A stretch of 64,000 nucleotides of DNA. It comes from GCA-2705995 sp048267965 (GTDB lineage: Bacteria > Bacteroidota > Bacteroidia > Flavobacteriales_G > Salibacteraceae). The notes beneath the pieces were generated by a model that saw nothing but the letters and a program-made list of their open reading frames with translations, was not told the DNA's origin and did not search any database. Within the stretch, counting starts at the first letter, position 1. Each line of letters starts with the position of its first letter. The stretch lies in contig JBLWWK010000001.1 in the NCBI GenBank assembly GCA_048267965.1, positions 372,001-436,000 of the forward strand, read 5' to 3'. Positions 23,738 to 32,930 of the stretch are shown piece after piece. The position numbers were made by a program, and so were the translations under genes.

Positions 23738-26329
23738 TTAAAATGTCAATTGAATTTTACCGCGAATTCCCCAGCCTTTCACACCCCAGAGTGTATTTAC
23801 TCCTGGGCTGTCTAAATAAGTAAGACGTTTAACAGCATCTACTCTAAAGAATTTAAAAATATTCTCTACACCAGCGCTAAACTCCATGTAGGGCTTGGCT
23901 TTAAGGGTTTCAAAATTTTCAGGAAACTGCAATAACTCAGGATTTTCAGGATCGTTGTTTTTGCTAGAAATATCTCCGTAAATCATTTTGAAGGAACCGA
24001 CCGAACGCCACTTTAACCTTTTCATTAAAGGGATTTTGTTAAGTAAGAAACCATTGAAATGATGCGTAAACTGAGCCGAAGCTGATTGATCGCTTCCAAA
24101 TTCCATGAAATTCATTAAGTTGAAAGAGCGATCGTCATAAGCAAAAGTTTCATTTCCTCTAGCAATATCGAGCAAGGGGTAAGGTACATCTCCGAAGATG
24201 CGGGTTCCTTCAATTAACATATCGGTATAACCGATTATGCCAATTTTGAACCTTTTTTCTAACCCTAGATAAACTTTGTGAAACTCATAATCGCTGCCAA
24301 ATTCGGGGCTGCTATAGGTGTAATTCAAGTAGAAAACAGGTGCTGTAGTTTTTATCGATTTTCTTTTAAATCTACCTTGAATGTATTTCTCGTTAATAGC
24401 AAATCGCGTTTTTAACGTGATGGTATTGGTGGTAATATCATCTACAGATTCTGTAGTTTCTGGGTTTCCAGAAACTGAAGAAACAGTGTTAGGCGATAGC
24501 GTTAAGCCGGATGTAGGGCGGATTATTCGGTGCTTTAATTCTAAGGTATTCATAAAGCCAATCGTCCATTCATGATCGTAGGCTAAAGATGCTTCTTCGT
24601 AATAAAGCATGCGGTTAGAAGTACCTCTTCTGAAAGAAAGTAAAACGTTGTCTTGGTCTTGCCAATCGAGCTCAAAACCAGGTTGGTAAATATCGTTTTT
24701 ATATTTAAAGCGCAACGATCTTCTGGGTGTTTTGCTGAAGTAGTATTCGAGTCCACCACCGTATTTCCACTTTTGGTCTTTTTCTCCGTAAGCTCCATAA
24801 CCTTCTATGCGCAATTTTTCGTGAAAATCGATGTTCGTTCTGCCCCCTAAACGAAAGCGAAAACCTTCAATATCGTTGTAGCTTACAATCGACATCACTG
24901 GCCCAATATCGATTGGTCCAACTGCTGTGTAGCCTGTTACTAATAATTCGAAAATTTTGGTAACCCGGTTAAATGCCGGAATACTCTGAATGGTATCGGC
25001 CATGTCGTAAACACCTTGTTCTTGTTTTGAAAGTTCTTCGTGTCGGTTTTGATTCCAATAATCATCGTTTCGGTAAGAGGCGCTGTCTTCGAAAACAAAT
25101 TCGTTTAACCCTGAATAAAAATCGTCTGGTCGAGGTTCGTTAGTTTTGAAATTGCGGTAAGAAACGGTTTTGGTGTTGAAAATTCCCCAACTTTTTTCGG
25201 TAGGTTGAATATCAACAATCATCTTATCTTTTACGATGGTCCACCCTGTTTCTGCTTTGTATTCAAAATCTTGAATAATTTTTAAATCGTTCAAGAAGTT
25301 AATGTTGATGCGGCTGTCTACATTAAGCTCTACCTTTTTTACAGCAAAGTTTTGGGTAGAGTCGGCTACCAACATTTTACCTTTAAAGGCGATAGTTGCC
25401 GGGTTTCTTGGCTGAAAAGAAAGCTCAATGTATTTGTGGTTATCAATATTTACAGAATCTGTAATGTAAAAACGATAAATATCGGGAGACAACGGAGATA
25501 AAGGGCTGGTAAAGGCTTTATCGAGTAAGAAAATGTTGTTGTCGTAAATATCTACTGGTGCGCTAATTTTCTCTAAGAATTGTGCTATTCCTTCACTAAA
25601 AATACTTTGCTCGAATCCTGAAATTCGGGCTCCTTCTACAATTTCTCTTTCTGCTCTAGGTTTTTGACGAATATACACCGTAGAAATCTTCTCTTTCATG
25701 AGAATGGGGATATACGGCTTACCGTTTACATCTGATGTATCGATGTAATCGAAGAGAACCTGAAAGTTTTTAAAGGCGCCCTTATTTTTCCACTTCTCAG
25801 TGAAGTTGTTGAGGTCGTACTCATCTTTCTCGTACTTTTCGAACTCGTAATATTCGAAACCTTCTTTGCGGTTTTCGTCTTTGTGCTGAATTACTTGTCG
25901 AATGAGGTCTACCGCTGGATTGTCTTTTTTACGATAGCGTTTCTTTTCAACCGTAAACTCAAATTCTTTTAGCTCTTGCACATCGGGTTCTAATGCGAAA
26001 TCAATTTCTTGCTTTTCGCCTAACTGAACCTGTTTTTCTTGTTGTTTATAGCCTACAAAAGAAACTACAATTGTTTCAGAAGCCCATTGGGTATGAATTT
26101 CGTAAACACCATTAAAATCGGTGGTGGTTCCTATGTTTTTGCCTTTGAAAGAAACGTTTACAAAGGGAAGGGGTTCTCCTGTTTTAGCATCTGTTACAGT
26201 ACCTGAAACTCGCGTATAGCCTTGAGCATTAGCTGAAAAGCTAAAAAGACCTACGGTGAAGATGGATAGTAAAACTATTAATAAAGCACGCAAACTTGTT
26301 AATCTTAAGTGTTTATACTCTTTACTCAC
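23738..26329 (-). CDS. DUF5686 protein with carboxypeptidase-regulatory-like N-domain
   Basis: Outer-membrane protein typical of Bacteroidota. After a signal peptide ending near SANAQ there is a carboxypeptidase D regulatory-like (beta-sandwich) domain with GTVTDAKTGEPLPFVNV and GTTTDFNGVYEI, as found at the N-terminus of TonB receptors. The remaining 750 residues form the DUF5686 domain, with many short amphipathic strands and a C-terminal aromatic (QLTF), consistent with a large beta barrel. At 863 residues it is normal. Position next to lptB fits envelope biogenesis, but the function is unknown. Confidence 0.9.
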   Translation of the reverse strand: MSKEYKHLRLTSLRALLIVLLSIFTVGLFSFSANAQGYTRVSGTVTDAKTGEPLPFVNVSFKGKNIGTTTDFNGVYEIHTQWASETIVVSFVGYKQQEKQVQLGEKQEIDFALEPDVQELKEFEFTVEKKRYRKKDNPAVDLIRQVIQHKDENRKEGFEYYEFEKYEKDEYDLNNFTEKWKNKGAFKNFQVLFDYIDTSDVNGKPYIPILMKEKISTVYIRQKPRAEREIVEGARISGFEQSIFSEGIAQFLEKISAPVDIYDNNIFLLDKAFTSPLSPLSPDIYRFYITDSVNIDNHKYIELSFQPRNPATIAFKGKMLVADSTQNFAVKKVELNVDSRININFLNDLKIIQDFEYKAETGWTIVKDKMIVDIQPTEKSWGIFNTKTVSYRNFKTNEPRPDDFYSGLNEFVFEDSASYRNDDYWNQNRHEELSKQEQGVYDMADTIQSIPAFNRVTKIFELLVTGYTAVGPIDIGPVMSIVSYNDIEGFRFRLGGRTNIDFHEKLRIEGYGAYGEKDQKWKYGGGLEYYFSKTPRRSLRFKYKNDIYQPGFELDWQDQDNVLLSFRRGTSNRMLYYEEASLAYDHEWTIGFMNTLELKHRIIRPTSGLTLSPNTVSSVSGNPETTESVDDITTNTITLKTRFAINEKYIQGRFKRKSIKTTAPVFYLNYTYSSPEFGSDYEFHKVYLGLEKRFKIGIIGYTDMLIEGTRIFGDVPYPLLDIARGNETFAYDDRSFNLMNFMEFGSDQSASAQFTHHFNGFLLNKIPLMKRLKWRSVGSFKMIYGDISSKNNDPENPELLQFPENFETLKAKPYMEFSAGVENIFKFFRVDAVKRLTYLDSPGVNTLWGVKGWGIRGKIQLTF

Positions 26330-26391
26330 AAATTAAAGGAATCTTACCAATATGGTAAAGACGTAAAAAGAAGTAGAAGGTAAACGATTTA

Positions 26392-27225
26392 TTACGCTTT
26401 AGCTTGCTCCTCTTTCTTAATAACCATGCCAGAAATTACAATACTAATTTCGTAAAGCACCATAAGTGGTAAAGTAACTAAGAATTGGCTAAAAACATCT
26501 GGAGGTGTAATAATGGCAGATAGAATTAATGCCGCAACAACAGAGTGTTTTCTGTATTTCTTTAAAAATTCAGGCGTAATTAACCCCGCTTTGGTTAAGA
26601 AGTAAACCAGAATAGGAAGTTCAAAAACAAAACCACAGGCCAATGTAATGGTCACTACCGTGCTAATGTAGGTAGATAAAGTAGGGATGGTTTGAACTTG
26701 ATCTGATACACTGTACCCAAAAAAGAAATTAACCGAAAGGGGCGATATCACAAAATAACCGAAGGCAACTCCAGATAAAAACAGCATCCAAGTAAAGAAC
26801 ACAATTCCTCGTGTATTTTTTCTTTCGCTTTCACGCAATCCCGGTTTAATAAATCTCCACATCTCCCAGAAAACATAGGGGAACGCCACTACTAACCCGC
26901 CAATTAAACTCACCATTACGTGAGTAGTGAATTGGCCAGACATATTTATATTTTGCAACTCAGGAAAATCGGCACCAATACATAAAACATCTGCAGAGGC
27001 TACTAGCTGAGGCATTAGTTCGTAAAGAAAATTCGATAGTTCACACAACAATCGAAAGGTGATAAAGTCTGGATTTTTGGGGCCAAATATAACCTGATCG
27101 AAAACAAAAGATTTGTTTAAGAAAATGGCTATAGCTATTACAATTATCGCAATGGCGCTGCGAATAATGTGCCACCTCAGCTCTTCGAGGTGTTGCAGAA
27201 AAGACATTTGATCGTTGTTACTCAT
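26392..27225 (-). CDS. tatC: Sec-independent translocase TatC
   Basis: Core membrane component of the twin-arginine translocase that recognises RR signal peptides. It begins with MSFLQHLEELRWHIIRS, the conserved cytoplasmic N-terminus, and has six helices with FPYVFWEMWRFIKPGL and RESERK in the usual places. The first periplasmic loop, about residues 40-90, is long and contains two Cys (LLCEL, VLCIGAD) that could form a disulfide, a feature seen in other Bacteroidota. Length of 277 residues is normal. No TatA lies in the window. Divergent from heme A synthase. Confidence 0.94.
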   Translation of the reverse strand: MSNNDQMSFLQHLEELRWHIIRSAIAIIVIAIAIFLNKSFVFDQVIFGPKNPDFITFRLLCELSNFLYELMPQLVASADVLCIGADFPELQNINMSGQFTTHVMVSLIGGLVVAFPYVFWEMWRFIKPGLRESERKNTRGIVFFTWMLFLSGVAFGYFVISPLSVNFFFGYSVSDQVQTIPTLSTYISTVVTITLACGFVFELPILVYFLTKAGLITPEFLKKYRKHSVVAALILSAIITPPDVFSQFLVTLPLMVLYEISIVISGMVIKKEEQAKA

Positions 27226-27316
27226 TTCGAAGGCGCAAATGTAAAACAGATTTATCTCATGAAAAGTGCAACTGAAATAAATGTAGACTGTTTACTTTGC
27301 AGTCAGAATTTGAGAT

Positions 27317-28354
27317 ATGGAAATTTGGTTCAGAAAAATAGCGAGAATCGCGTTAGTGTCGATTTTTTTAGTGGTGATTGCAGGTAGCGTTGTTAGAATG
27401 ACGGGAAGTGGAATGGGTTGCCCAGATTGGCCCAAATGTTTTGGGTATATAATTCCGCCAACAGACGAATCTCAAGTGCTTTGGGAACCCAATCATGAGT
27501 TTTTAAAAGGACAAATGATAGTGAAAGACAATGCTTTGTGGGCTGCTACTAGAGATTTTACTTCTTCGCAAGAAATAGAGTGGAGTAACTGGCAGAAATA
27601 CAATAAGCACGATTATGCTATTTTCAATGTATACCATACTTGGACCGAATACATTAACCGTTTAGTAGGCGCTTTTTCAGGTTTGCCGGTATTACTTATG
27701 CTGGTTCTTTCTTTTACTTTTTGGAAAAAAGATAAAATATTGGTTTTTGCATCGGTAGGAACCCTCTTGTTGCTGGGTTTCGAAGCTTGGCTAGGCAAAG
27801 TAGTGGTTGACGGAAACTTGGTGCCGGGCCAAATTACCATTCACATGTTCGGTGCGTTGCTTATTATTTTACTGATTATTTTCTCGATTAGAAGAAGTTC
27901 TCAGAAAGAACGTCAAATGGTTCCTACCAAAATGTATACGTTGGTAATTGCGTTGGCTGTGCTAAGTGCTTTTCAGATTTTTTTAGGAACCAATGTACGC
28001 GAAGAAGTAGATTACTTGGTGAAATCGGGAGTGCTAAAAAGCGATTTAATTGAGAATATTTCGGTGATTTTTAAAATTCACAGAAGCTACTCAATTATTT
28101 TGGTGCTGCTGATGGCTTACCTCACTTGGAAATGGCAAAAAGCGGGGCTTTCTCTTGCTTACCTCAAGCCGCTACTTTGGGTAGTAGGAACCGAAATTGT
28201 TTTCGGAATAGTGTTGACCTACTTTGGTTTTCCGTTATTAGCGCAACCGGTTCACCTTCTGCTGGGCTTTATTATGATGGGCTTGTGGTTTAACCTTATT
28301 CTTCAGCTGAAATCCACTCGAAAGATTGAATTAAGTGAAAAAGGTCTTGTTTAA
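27317..28354 (+). CDS. ctaA: Heme A synthase (COX15/CtaA family)
   Basis: Inner-membrane monooxygenase converting heme O to heme A for cytochrome oxidase. Eight hydrophobic helices and the four heme-ligand His regions are visible: VYHTWTEYINRLVG, ITIHMFGALLII, FKIHRSYSIILV and QPVHLLLGF. The N-terminal motif GSVVRMTGSGMGCPDWPKC is diagnostic. Length of 345 residues is typical. Its last 59 bp overlap the 3' end of the gldE/gldD gene, which is convergent. Two exact dispersed words occur 165 bp apart within it (27754 and 27919). Confidence 0.95.
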   Translation: MEIWFRKIARIALVSIFLVVIAGSVVRMTGSGMGCPDWPKCFGYIIPPTDESQVLWEPNHEFLKGQMIVKDNALWAATRDFTSSQEIEWSNWQKYNKHDYAIFNVYHTWTEYINRLVGAFSGLPVLLMLVLSFTFWKKDKILVFASVGTLLLLGFEAWLGKVVVDGNLVPGQITIHMFGALLIILLIIFSIRRSSQKERQMVPTKMYTLVIALAVLSAFQIFLGTNVREEVDYLVKSGVLKSDLIENISVIFKIHRSYSIILVLLMAYLTWKWQKAGLSLAYLKPLLWVVGTEIVFGIVLTYFGFPLLAQPVHLLLGFIMMGLWFNLILQLKSTRKIELSEKGLV

Positions 28355-30314
28355 TGTGTTGCTCAACAGGCAATAAAGAATCTGGGTTGGGAGCTGTGTT
28401 AAAATACATGGCTCCACGCAAAAAATGCTGCGTGCTATCGGTTAAGAAAAACTGATAATTGCTGGCTACAGAACCTTCGAAATTATAGATGGTGCCGTAC
28501 ACGTTTTTTTCAGTATTGCTGTAAATGTTTTCTTCAATATTATCGGCTTTGGCGGTGTGTTGCATAGCCAAACCTCTAGCTTCTTCTGTGAAAATCTGCA
28601 CCGAATCGCCAACATTAGAATAGTAGGTAAAGTGGATGGTGGCGTTTAGTTTCGGGTAGGTGATGTTAAACCAACAATTGCCTCTTTGATTATTCGTGTT
28701 TAGTTGAGAAGCTTGAGAATATTCGAACGAAAAAGGGCAATCTAATGAACTTGAGCGGTATTGATGTTCTGGTAAAGCAATTCTAAAATAACTTCTCGGT
28801 TTAGGTGTGGCAACTTCTTCTGTACACGAAACAAAAAATTGAGATCCTATTAAGGCTAATAAAGCAATAGAAGCCAATTTGCTGTTTCTCGATTTCTTGC
28901 TAAGATTCTCTTCTTCGGTTGCTTCTGGCATGGTAACTTTCACACTTTTCACTCTTCTTCTGTCTGCTGCTTCTACGGTAAACGTAAAGTCGTTAAATTT
29001 TATTCTTTCGTTTTTCTTCAAGATTTTTCCAGAAATTTCGACTACAAAACCACCCAACGTATCGGCTTCACCTTTGTGCTCTTCAAAGTTTTCTCCATCA
29101 ATTTGTAAAACCTTGTAAACATCTTTTAGTGGAGTTTTTGCTTCAAAAACGTAGTTGAATTCATCTAGTTTAGAGTAAACAAGGTCGTCTTCGTCAAACT
29201 CATCAGAAATATCGCCCACAATTTCTTCAATAATGTCTTCGAGAGAAACAATTCCTTGACTTCCACCATACTCGTCTACCACAATGGCCAAATGTTTTTT
29301 CTCTTCTTGGAATTCTTCAAGTAGGTCGTCAATTTTTTTGTTTTCAGGAACATAAATAGGTTCGCGAATAAGTTCTTGCCATTTGAAATCGTCTTCGCGG
29401 TCTAGAAACGGAAGTAAATCTTTAATGTAGAGCAAGCCTTCAATCTGGTCAAAGTCTCCTCGGTAAATAGGTAGTCTAGAAAACCCAGAAGAAACAATAC
29501 CCTCAATGAGTTCTTGAAAAGGCGTTTCAATATCGAAAGCTACCACATCTACTCTTGGCGTCATTACTTGTTTGGTGTCGGTATTTCCGAACTTTACAAT
29601 GCCTTTTAATATTCGTTGATCTTCGTCTGTTGTGCTTTCATCGCTGGTGATTTCAAGGGCGTGAGAAAGCTCGTCAACAGATATATTGTCGGTTTTCTTT
29701 TTAAGTCTTTTATCAATGAGGTTGGTCGATTTCACCAATACAAAACTCAACGGGTGAAATACCTTGTTGAGAACAGAAAACGGGTACGACATAAACTTGG
29801 CAAGTACTTGTGGGTATTTACTGGCGTACACTTTAGGAACCACTTCTCCAAAAACCAAGATTAGAAAAGTGATAGCAACAACGTTTACAATGAAGTTTTG
29901 CAACTCAGAAGAAATGGTAATCGGGTCGTTCTGAAAAAAGGGAAGTACCGTTTCTTCAAAATGAAAAAGTTGCTGCGAAAGCATTGACGAAAGCAAAACG
30001 ATGGCAACATTTATAAAGTTGTTAGAGATTAATATGGTAGCTAACAACTTCTTGGGCTTTTCAAGCAAATCGAGCACTTGATCGCCTGCTCGGGTTTTTT
30101 CGTTTCCAATTTCTTCTTTGTCTCTAGAAGAGAGCGAAAAGAAGGCCACTTCTGAGCCACTCATTAGCGCTGAGCATACCAATAATACTATGGTTGCCAA
30201 TAAACCGATGATGGTTCCTACCGAGAAACCATCAGTAACTAATAAGAAAATATAAGGTAACGGGTCGGCTGAGTCTTCCAATTCAAGACAGTTTAATTGA
30301 ACATGTAGAAGCAA
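28296..30314 (-). CDS. gldE-gldD: GldE-GldD fusion: CNNM/CBS membrane protein plus gliding lipoprotein
   Basis: One uninterrupted frame of 672 residues joins two gliding/T9SS proteins that are normally separate. Residues about 20-215 are the DUF21/CNNM membrane domain (LMSGSEVAFFSLSSRDKEE), then paired CBS domains (VMTPRVDVVAFD, VDEYGGSQGIVSLEDIIEEIVGDI) and a CorC_HlyC domain, making GldE. From Met462 (ATG at 28931) comes GldD: a basic stretch, a hydrophobic segment and FFVSC (Cys497) like a lipoprotein signal, then YFRIALPEH and FSFEY. The start is uncertain: no ATG exists, and TTG codons at 30314 or 30281 are candidates. GldD could also be made from the internal ATG. Operon mutY-ssb-gldE-gldD matches the known Flavobacterium order. 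Confidence 0.85.
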   Translation of the reverse strand: MLLHVQLNCLELEDSADPLPYIFLLVTDGFSVGTIIGLLATIVLLVCSALMSGSEVAFFSLSSRDKEEIGNEKTRAGDQVLDLLEKPKKLLATILISNNFINVAIVLLSSMLSQQLFHFEETVLPFFQNDPITISSELQNFIVNVVAITFLILVFGEVVPKVYASKYPQVLAKFMSYPFSVLNKVFHPLSFVLVKSTNLIDKRLKKKTDNISVDELSHALEITSDESTTDEDQRILKGIVKFGNTDTKQVMTPRVDVVAFDIETPFQELIEGIVSSGFSRLPIYRGDFDQIEGLLYIKDLLPFLDREDDFKWQELIREPIYVPENKKIDDLLEEFQEEKKHLAIVVDEYGGSQGIVSLEDIIEEIVGDISDEFDEDDLVYSKLDEFNYVFEAKTPLKDVYKVLQIDGENFEEHKGEADTLGGFVVEISGKILKKNERIKFNDFTFTVEAADRRRVKSVKVTMPEATEEENLSKKSRNSKLASIALLALIGSQFFVSCTEEVATPKPRSYFRIALPEHQYRSSSLDCPFSFEYSQASQLNTNNQRGNCWFNITYPKLNATIHFTYYSNVGDSVQIFTEEARGLAMQHTAKADNIEENIYSNTEKNVYGTIYNFEGSVASNYQFFLTDSTQHFLRGAMYFNTAPNPDSLLPVEQHIKQDLFHLIQSFEWISAEE

Positions 30315-30319
30315 AAAGC

Positions 30320-30805
30320 TTAGAAAGGTAAATCATCGTCATCATCAGAGTTGGCAAAATCGTCTTGGTTAGAGTTAGATGCTGAATTGTTCGATGTATT
30401 CGAAGCCGAATTGTTGGCAGCAGCGTTGTTGTTGCCGTATTGACTTTGATTGTTGTCTTCAGAATTGTTAGATCTGCCGCCAAGCATTGTCATTTCGTTG
30501 GCCACCACTTCAGTGATGTAACGCATATTTTTGTCTTGATCTTCCCAAGATCGGGTGCGCAATTTGCCTTCAACGTAAATAGAATTACCCTTTTTTAAGT
30601 ATTTCTCAGCAATTTCGGCAAGACCGCGCCACATTACAATGTTGTGCCACTCGGTGTTGGTTACGCGCTGACCTGTATTTCTATCGTTGTAAGATTCTGA
30701 TGTGGCAAGCGGAAAAGAGCAAACAGCAGTTCCGTTTTCAAGTCTTCTCACTTCTGGGTCTTTTCCCAAGTTTCCAATCAAAATTACTTTGTTAACGCCA
30801 GCCAT
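30320..30805 (-). CDS. ssb: Single-stranded DNA-binding protein
   Basis: OB-fold ssDNA-binding protein for replication and repair, 161 residues. The N-terminal 110 residues have the family core (GVNKVILIGNLGKDPEVRRL, then TEWHNIVMW, YVEGKLRTRSWEDQDK). An Asn/Ser-rich low-complexity linker follows, and the tail ends DDDDDLPF, the acidic tip that recruits partner proteins. It lies between mutY (44 bp upstream) and gldE-gldD, an order conserved in gliding Bacteroidota, so a shared transcript is likely. Confidence 0.97.
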   Translation of the reverse strand: MAGVNKVILIGNLGKDPEVRRLENGTAVCSFPLATSESYNDRNTGQRVTNTEWHNIVMWRGLAEIAEKYLKKGNSIYVEGKLRTRSWEDQDKNMRYITEVVANEMTMLGGRSNNSEDNNQSQYGNNNAAANNSASNTSNNSASNSNQDDFANSDDDDDLPF

Positions 30806-30849
30806 AAAATTTTACGAGTTTTTTTGGTTTAAAATCTCAATGAAGATAA

Positions 30850-31911
30850 CTATTTCTCTTTTTGGTTTTCGAGATAGCGATCGATTAATCGAGGAAGTGC
30901 AAAAGTATCAATTTCATCAGTTCTAATCAGCCTACAGTTGTTAATCAATTTAGTAGTAGGAACCGATTTTGTTTTCAAGTGCCAAAACCGCGCGTGGATA
31001 ATACGATGACTTAAAATGTGCTGAATTTCTGAACTGATACGGGTGATTTCGAAATCGGCAGAGCCAACAACATCACTTACTAGGTGTTTTTCTTTTATAT
31101 GGTCTAGCTCTACTGCAGAAGTAAACTCAATTTTCGGAAACTCAAACAGCCCTCCCCAAATACCTTTTTGTGGGCGTTGTGCTATAAAAGTAGATTCTTC
31201 TATGTTGAAAATGAAAAAGTGGAGAAACACATCTTTTTGAACTGTTTTCTTGCTTTTAACTGGTAAAAAATTCCAGGTGTTCTCGTTAAAACCAATACAC
31301 GAAGTTTGGAATGGGCAGCTAATGCAATAAGGTTGAGCGGGTTTGCAGTGAATAGCTCCGAACTCCATTACAGCTTGGTTAAACAAATCGGGGTGTTGAT
31401 GGCTAATAAGTGATTGAGCGAGTGCTTTAAACTCTTTTTTACCAGGAGAAGAGTCAATGGGTGTGTCAATTCCGAAATACCGGCTTAGAAATCGGTACAC
31501 ATTGCCGTCTACAACGGGCACTACTTCTTTAAATGCAAAAGAGGCAACAGCGGCTGCCGTATACTCGCCAACACCTTTTAAGGTAAGAAGGTCTTTGTAG
31601 TTATTGGGGAAAGATCCTTCAAAATCAGAAACCACTTGCTGAGCAGCAAAATGTAAATTGCGTGCTCTAGAGTAGTACCCGAGGCCTTGCCAGAGTTTTA
31701 AAACATCATCTTGGTTTGCGTTGGCAAGGTCTTGAACCGTTGGGAAATGTTCGGTGAATTTTAAGAAATAGGCCATTCCTTGGTTCACTCTGGTTTGTTG
31801 AAGAATGATTTCTGAAAGCCAAATTCGATAGGGGTCATGAGTGTTTCTCCATGGGAGATCACGTTTATGCTCTAAGTACCAATCGATTAGCTTTTTTGAG
31901 AATGTATCCAT
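30850..31911 (-). CDS. mutY: Adenine DNA glycosylase MutY
   Basis: Removes adenine mispaired with 8-oxoguanine. The catalytic Glu34 (SEIILQQTRV) and Asp135 (VPVVDGNVYR), the helix-hairpin-helix LKGVGEYTAAAV, and the [4Fe-4S] cysteines C189, C196, C199 and C205 are all present. The C-terminal 140 residues form the NUDT1-like 8-oxoG recognition domain. 353 residues is typical. It heads the ssb-gldE-gldD operon and is divergent from HU. A near copy of the dispersed word encodes S-V-P-T at 30955. Confidence 0.97.
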   Translation of the reverse strand: MDTFSKKLIDWYLEHKRDLPWRNTHDPYRIWLSEIILQQTRVNQGMAYFLKFTEHFPTVQDLANANQDDVLKLWQGLGYYSRARNLHFAAQQVVSDFEGSFPNNYKDLLTLKGVGEYTAAAVASFAFKEVVPVVDGNVYRFLSRYFGIDTPIDSSPGKKEFKALAQSLISHQHPDLFNQAVMEFGAIHCKPAQPYCISCPFQTSCIGFNENTWNFLPVKSKKTVQKDVFLHFFIFNIEESTFIAQRPQKGIWGGLFEFPKIEFTSAVELDHIKEKHLVSDVVGSADFEITRISSEIQHILSHRIIHARFWHLKTKSVPTTKLINNCRLIRTDEIDTFALPRLIDRYLENQKEK

Positions 31912-31946
31912 CGAACTTTCTGATTTTCAAGCAAAATTAAATTGAT

Positions 31947-31981
31947 TTTGTTTTCCAATTAAGCCGAAAGAAGTATCTTCG
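31947..31981 (+). promoter_or_regulatory. Likely Bacteroidota-type promoter of the HU gene
   Basis: TTTG at 31947-31950 and TATCTTCG at 31974-31981 resemble the Bacteroidota -33 (TTTG) and -7 (TAnnTTTG) elements. The 23-bp spacer is longer than the usual 19-21 bp, so the -33 assignment is weak; the -7 is better. Transcription would start about 50 bp before the HU ATG. Confidence 0.5.
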
Positions 31982-32040
31982 CAGCCCTTTTAGAAAATTA
32001 ATCGTCAGATTATAACGAATTGAATTAAAGATAACTGGAT

Positions 32041-32331
32041 ATGACAAAAGCAGATATTGTTGCGGAGATTTCAGAAAAAACAGGAATTGAGAAGATTCAA
32101 GTGCAAGCAACTGTTGAAGCCTTTATGGATGAAGTGAAAGGTTCATTGGCAAAAGGAGATAATGTTTATTTAAGAGGATTTGGAAGTTTTATAGTGAAGA
32201 AGAGAGCGGAGAAGACAGGTAGAAATATCTCGAAGAACACTACGATTATCATTCCAGCTCATAATATTCCAGCTTTTAAGCCTTCTAAGTCGTTTGTAAC
32301 GAAAGTAAAAGATAATACAGAAGTTAAGTAA
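32041..32331 (+). CDS. HU-family DNA-binding protein
   Basis: Histone-like nucleoid protein, 96 residues, shaped as a dimer that bends DNA. It starts MTKADIVAEISEKTG, has the signature LRGFGSFIVKKRAEKTGRN and the family NTTIIIPAHNIPAFKPSKS end. Length matches HU rather than the longer HU-like Bacteroidota proteins. It leads a plus-strand run with a TPR protein, a 30-residue basic protein and RNase G, an order seen in other Bacteroidota. Confidence 0.95.
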   Translation: MTKADIVAEISEKTGIEKIQVQATVEAFMDEVKGSLAKGDNVYLRGFGSFIVKKRAEKTGRNISKNTTIIIPAHNIPAFKPSKSFVTKVKDNTEVK

Positions 32332-32335
32332 GCTG

Positions 32336-32806
32336 TTGAAAGCTAAGCACTACATATTAATTGGGTTAACTCTAGTGATAACAATTGTGTTGTTAGCATC
32401 TAGAAAAACAGCCTTACTGCCTGAAGAGGCAGAAAAGATAATGGCTCTTGACCAAAAGATTGATTCAGCAGTTGCTCTAGTAGAGTCTGGTGGTCAGCCC
32501 ATGAAGGGAATCTTAATGTTGAGAGAAGTGGTAGAAGAAGATTCTACTAATATTAAAGCGCTAACTCGTTTAGGTCAATTTTCTATTCAGTCGGGTCAAT
32601 ACGATAAAGCTGAAGCGAGATTTGCAACAATCGAGCGATTAGAGCCTAATAATATGGATGCGCTTTACTACCTTGGTCACCTGAATGCACGAAAAGGAGC
32701 AAAAGAAGAAGCGTTGGCTTATTTCGAAAAATGCCTTTCTCTTACAGATGATGAAGAGTTTGCGGAAGAATTAAAACAATATATTAACGATTTAAAAAAT
32801 ATATAG
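32336..32806 (+). CDS. TPR-repeat membrane-anchored protein
   Basis: 156-residue protein with an N-terminal membrane helix (YILIGLTLVITIVLLAS) and at least two tetratricopeptide repeats in the second half (ALTRLGQFSIQSGQYDKAEA, then NMDALYYLGHLNARKGAKEE). It is probably anchored in the inner membrane with its repeats outside, acting as a protein-binding scaffold. The only usable start is TTG at 32336, 4 bp after the HU stop; the first in-frame ATG would remove the membrane helix. Partner unknown. Confidence 0.8.
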   Translation: MKAKHYILIGLTLVITIVLLASRKTALLPEEAEKIMALDQKIDSAVALVESGGQPMKGILMLREVVEEDSTNIKALTRLGQFSIQSGQYDKAEARFATIERLEPNNMDALYYLGHLNARKGAKEEALAYFEKCLSLTDDEEFAEELKQYINDLKNI

Positions 32807-32808
32807 CT

Positions 32809-32901
32809 ATGCCTAGTGGTAAGAAGAGAAAAAGACATAAGATGTCAACTCATAAACGTAAGAAGCGTCTAAGAAAAAACAGACACAAGAAGAAGAAATA
32901 A
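32809..32901 (+). CDS. 30-residue basic protein, AURKAIP1/COX24-domain type
   Basis: A very short gene, starting 2 bp after the TPR gene: 30 residues, 18 of them Lys or Arg. Sequence starts MPSGKKRKRHK and ends KNRHKKKK. This matches the AURKAIP1/COX24-domain proteins of Bacteroidota, which are thought to be small ribosome-associated proteins, analogous to mitochondrial mS38. The ATG is at 32809-32811 and the stop at 32899-32901. High conservation and its place between HU and RNase G make it a real gene rather than chance; the ribosomal role is from family knowledge. Confidence 0.85.
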   Translation: MPSGKKRKRHKMSTHKRKKRLRKNRHKKKK

Positions 32902-32930
32902 TTGAAATAGCAATATTTCTTAAAGGATTA

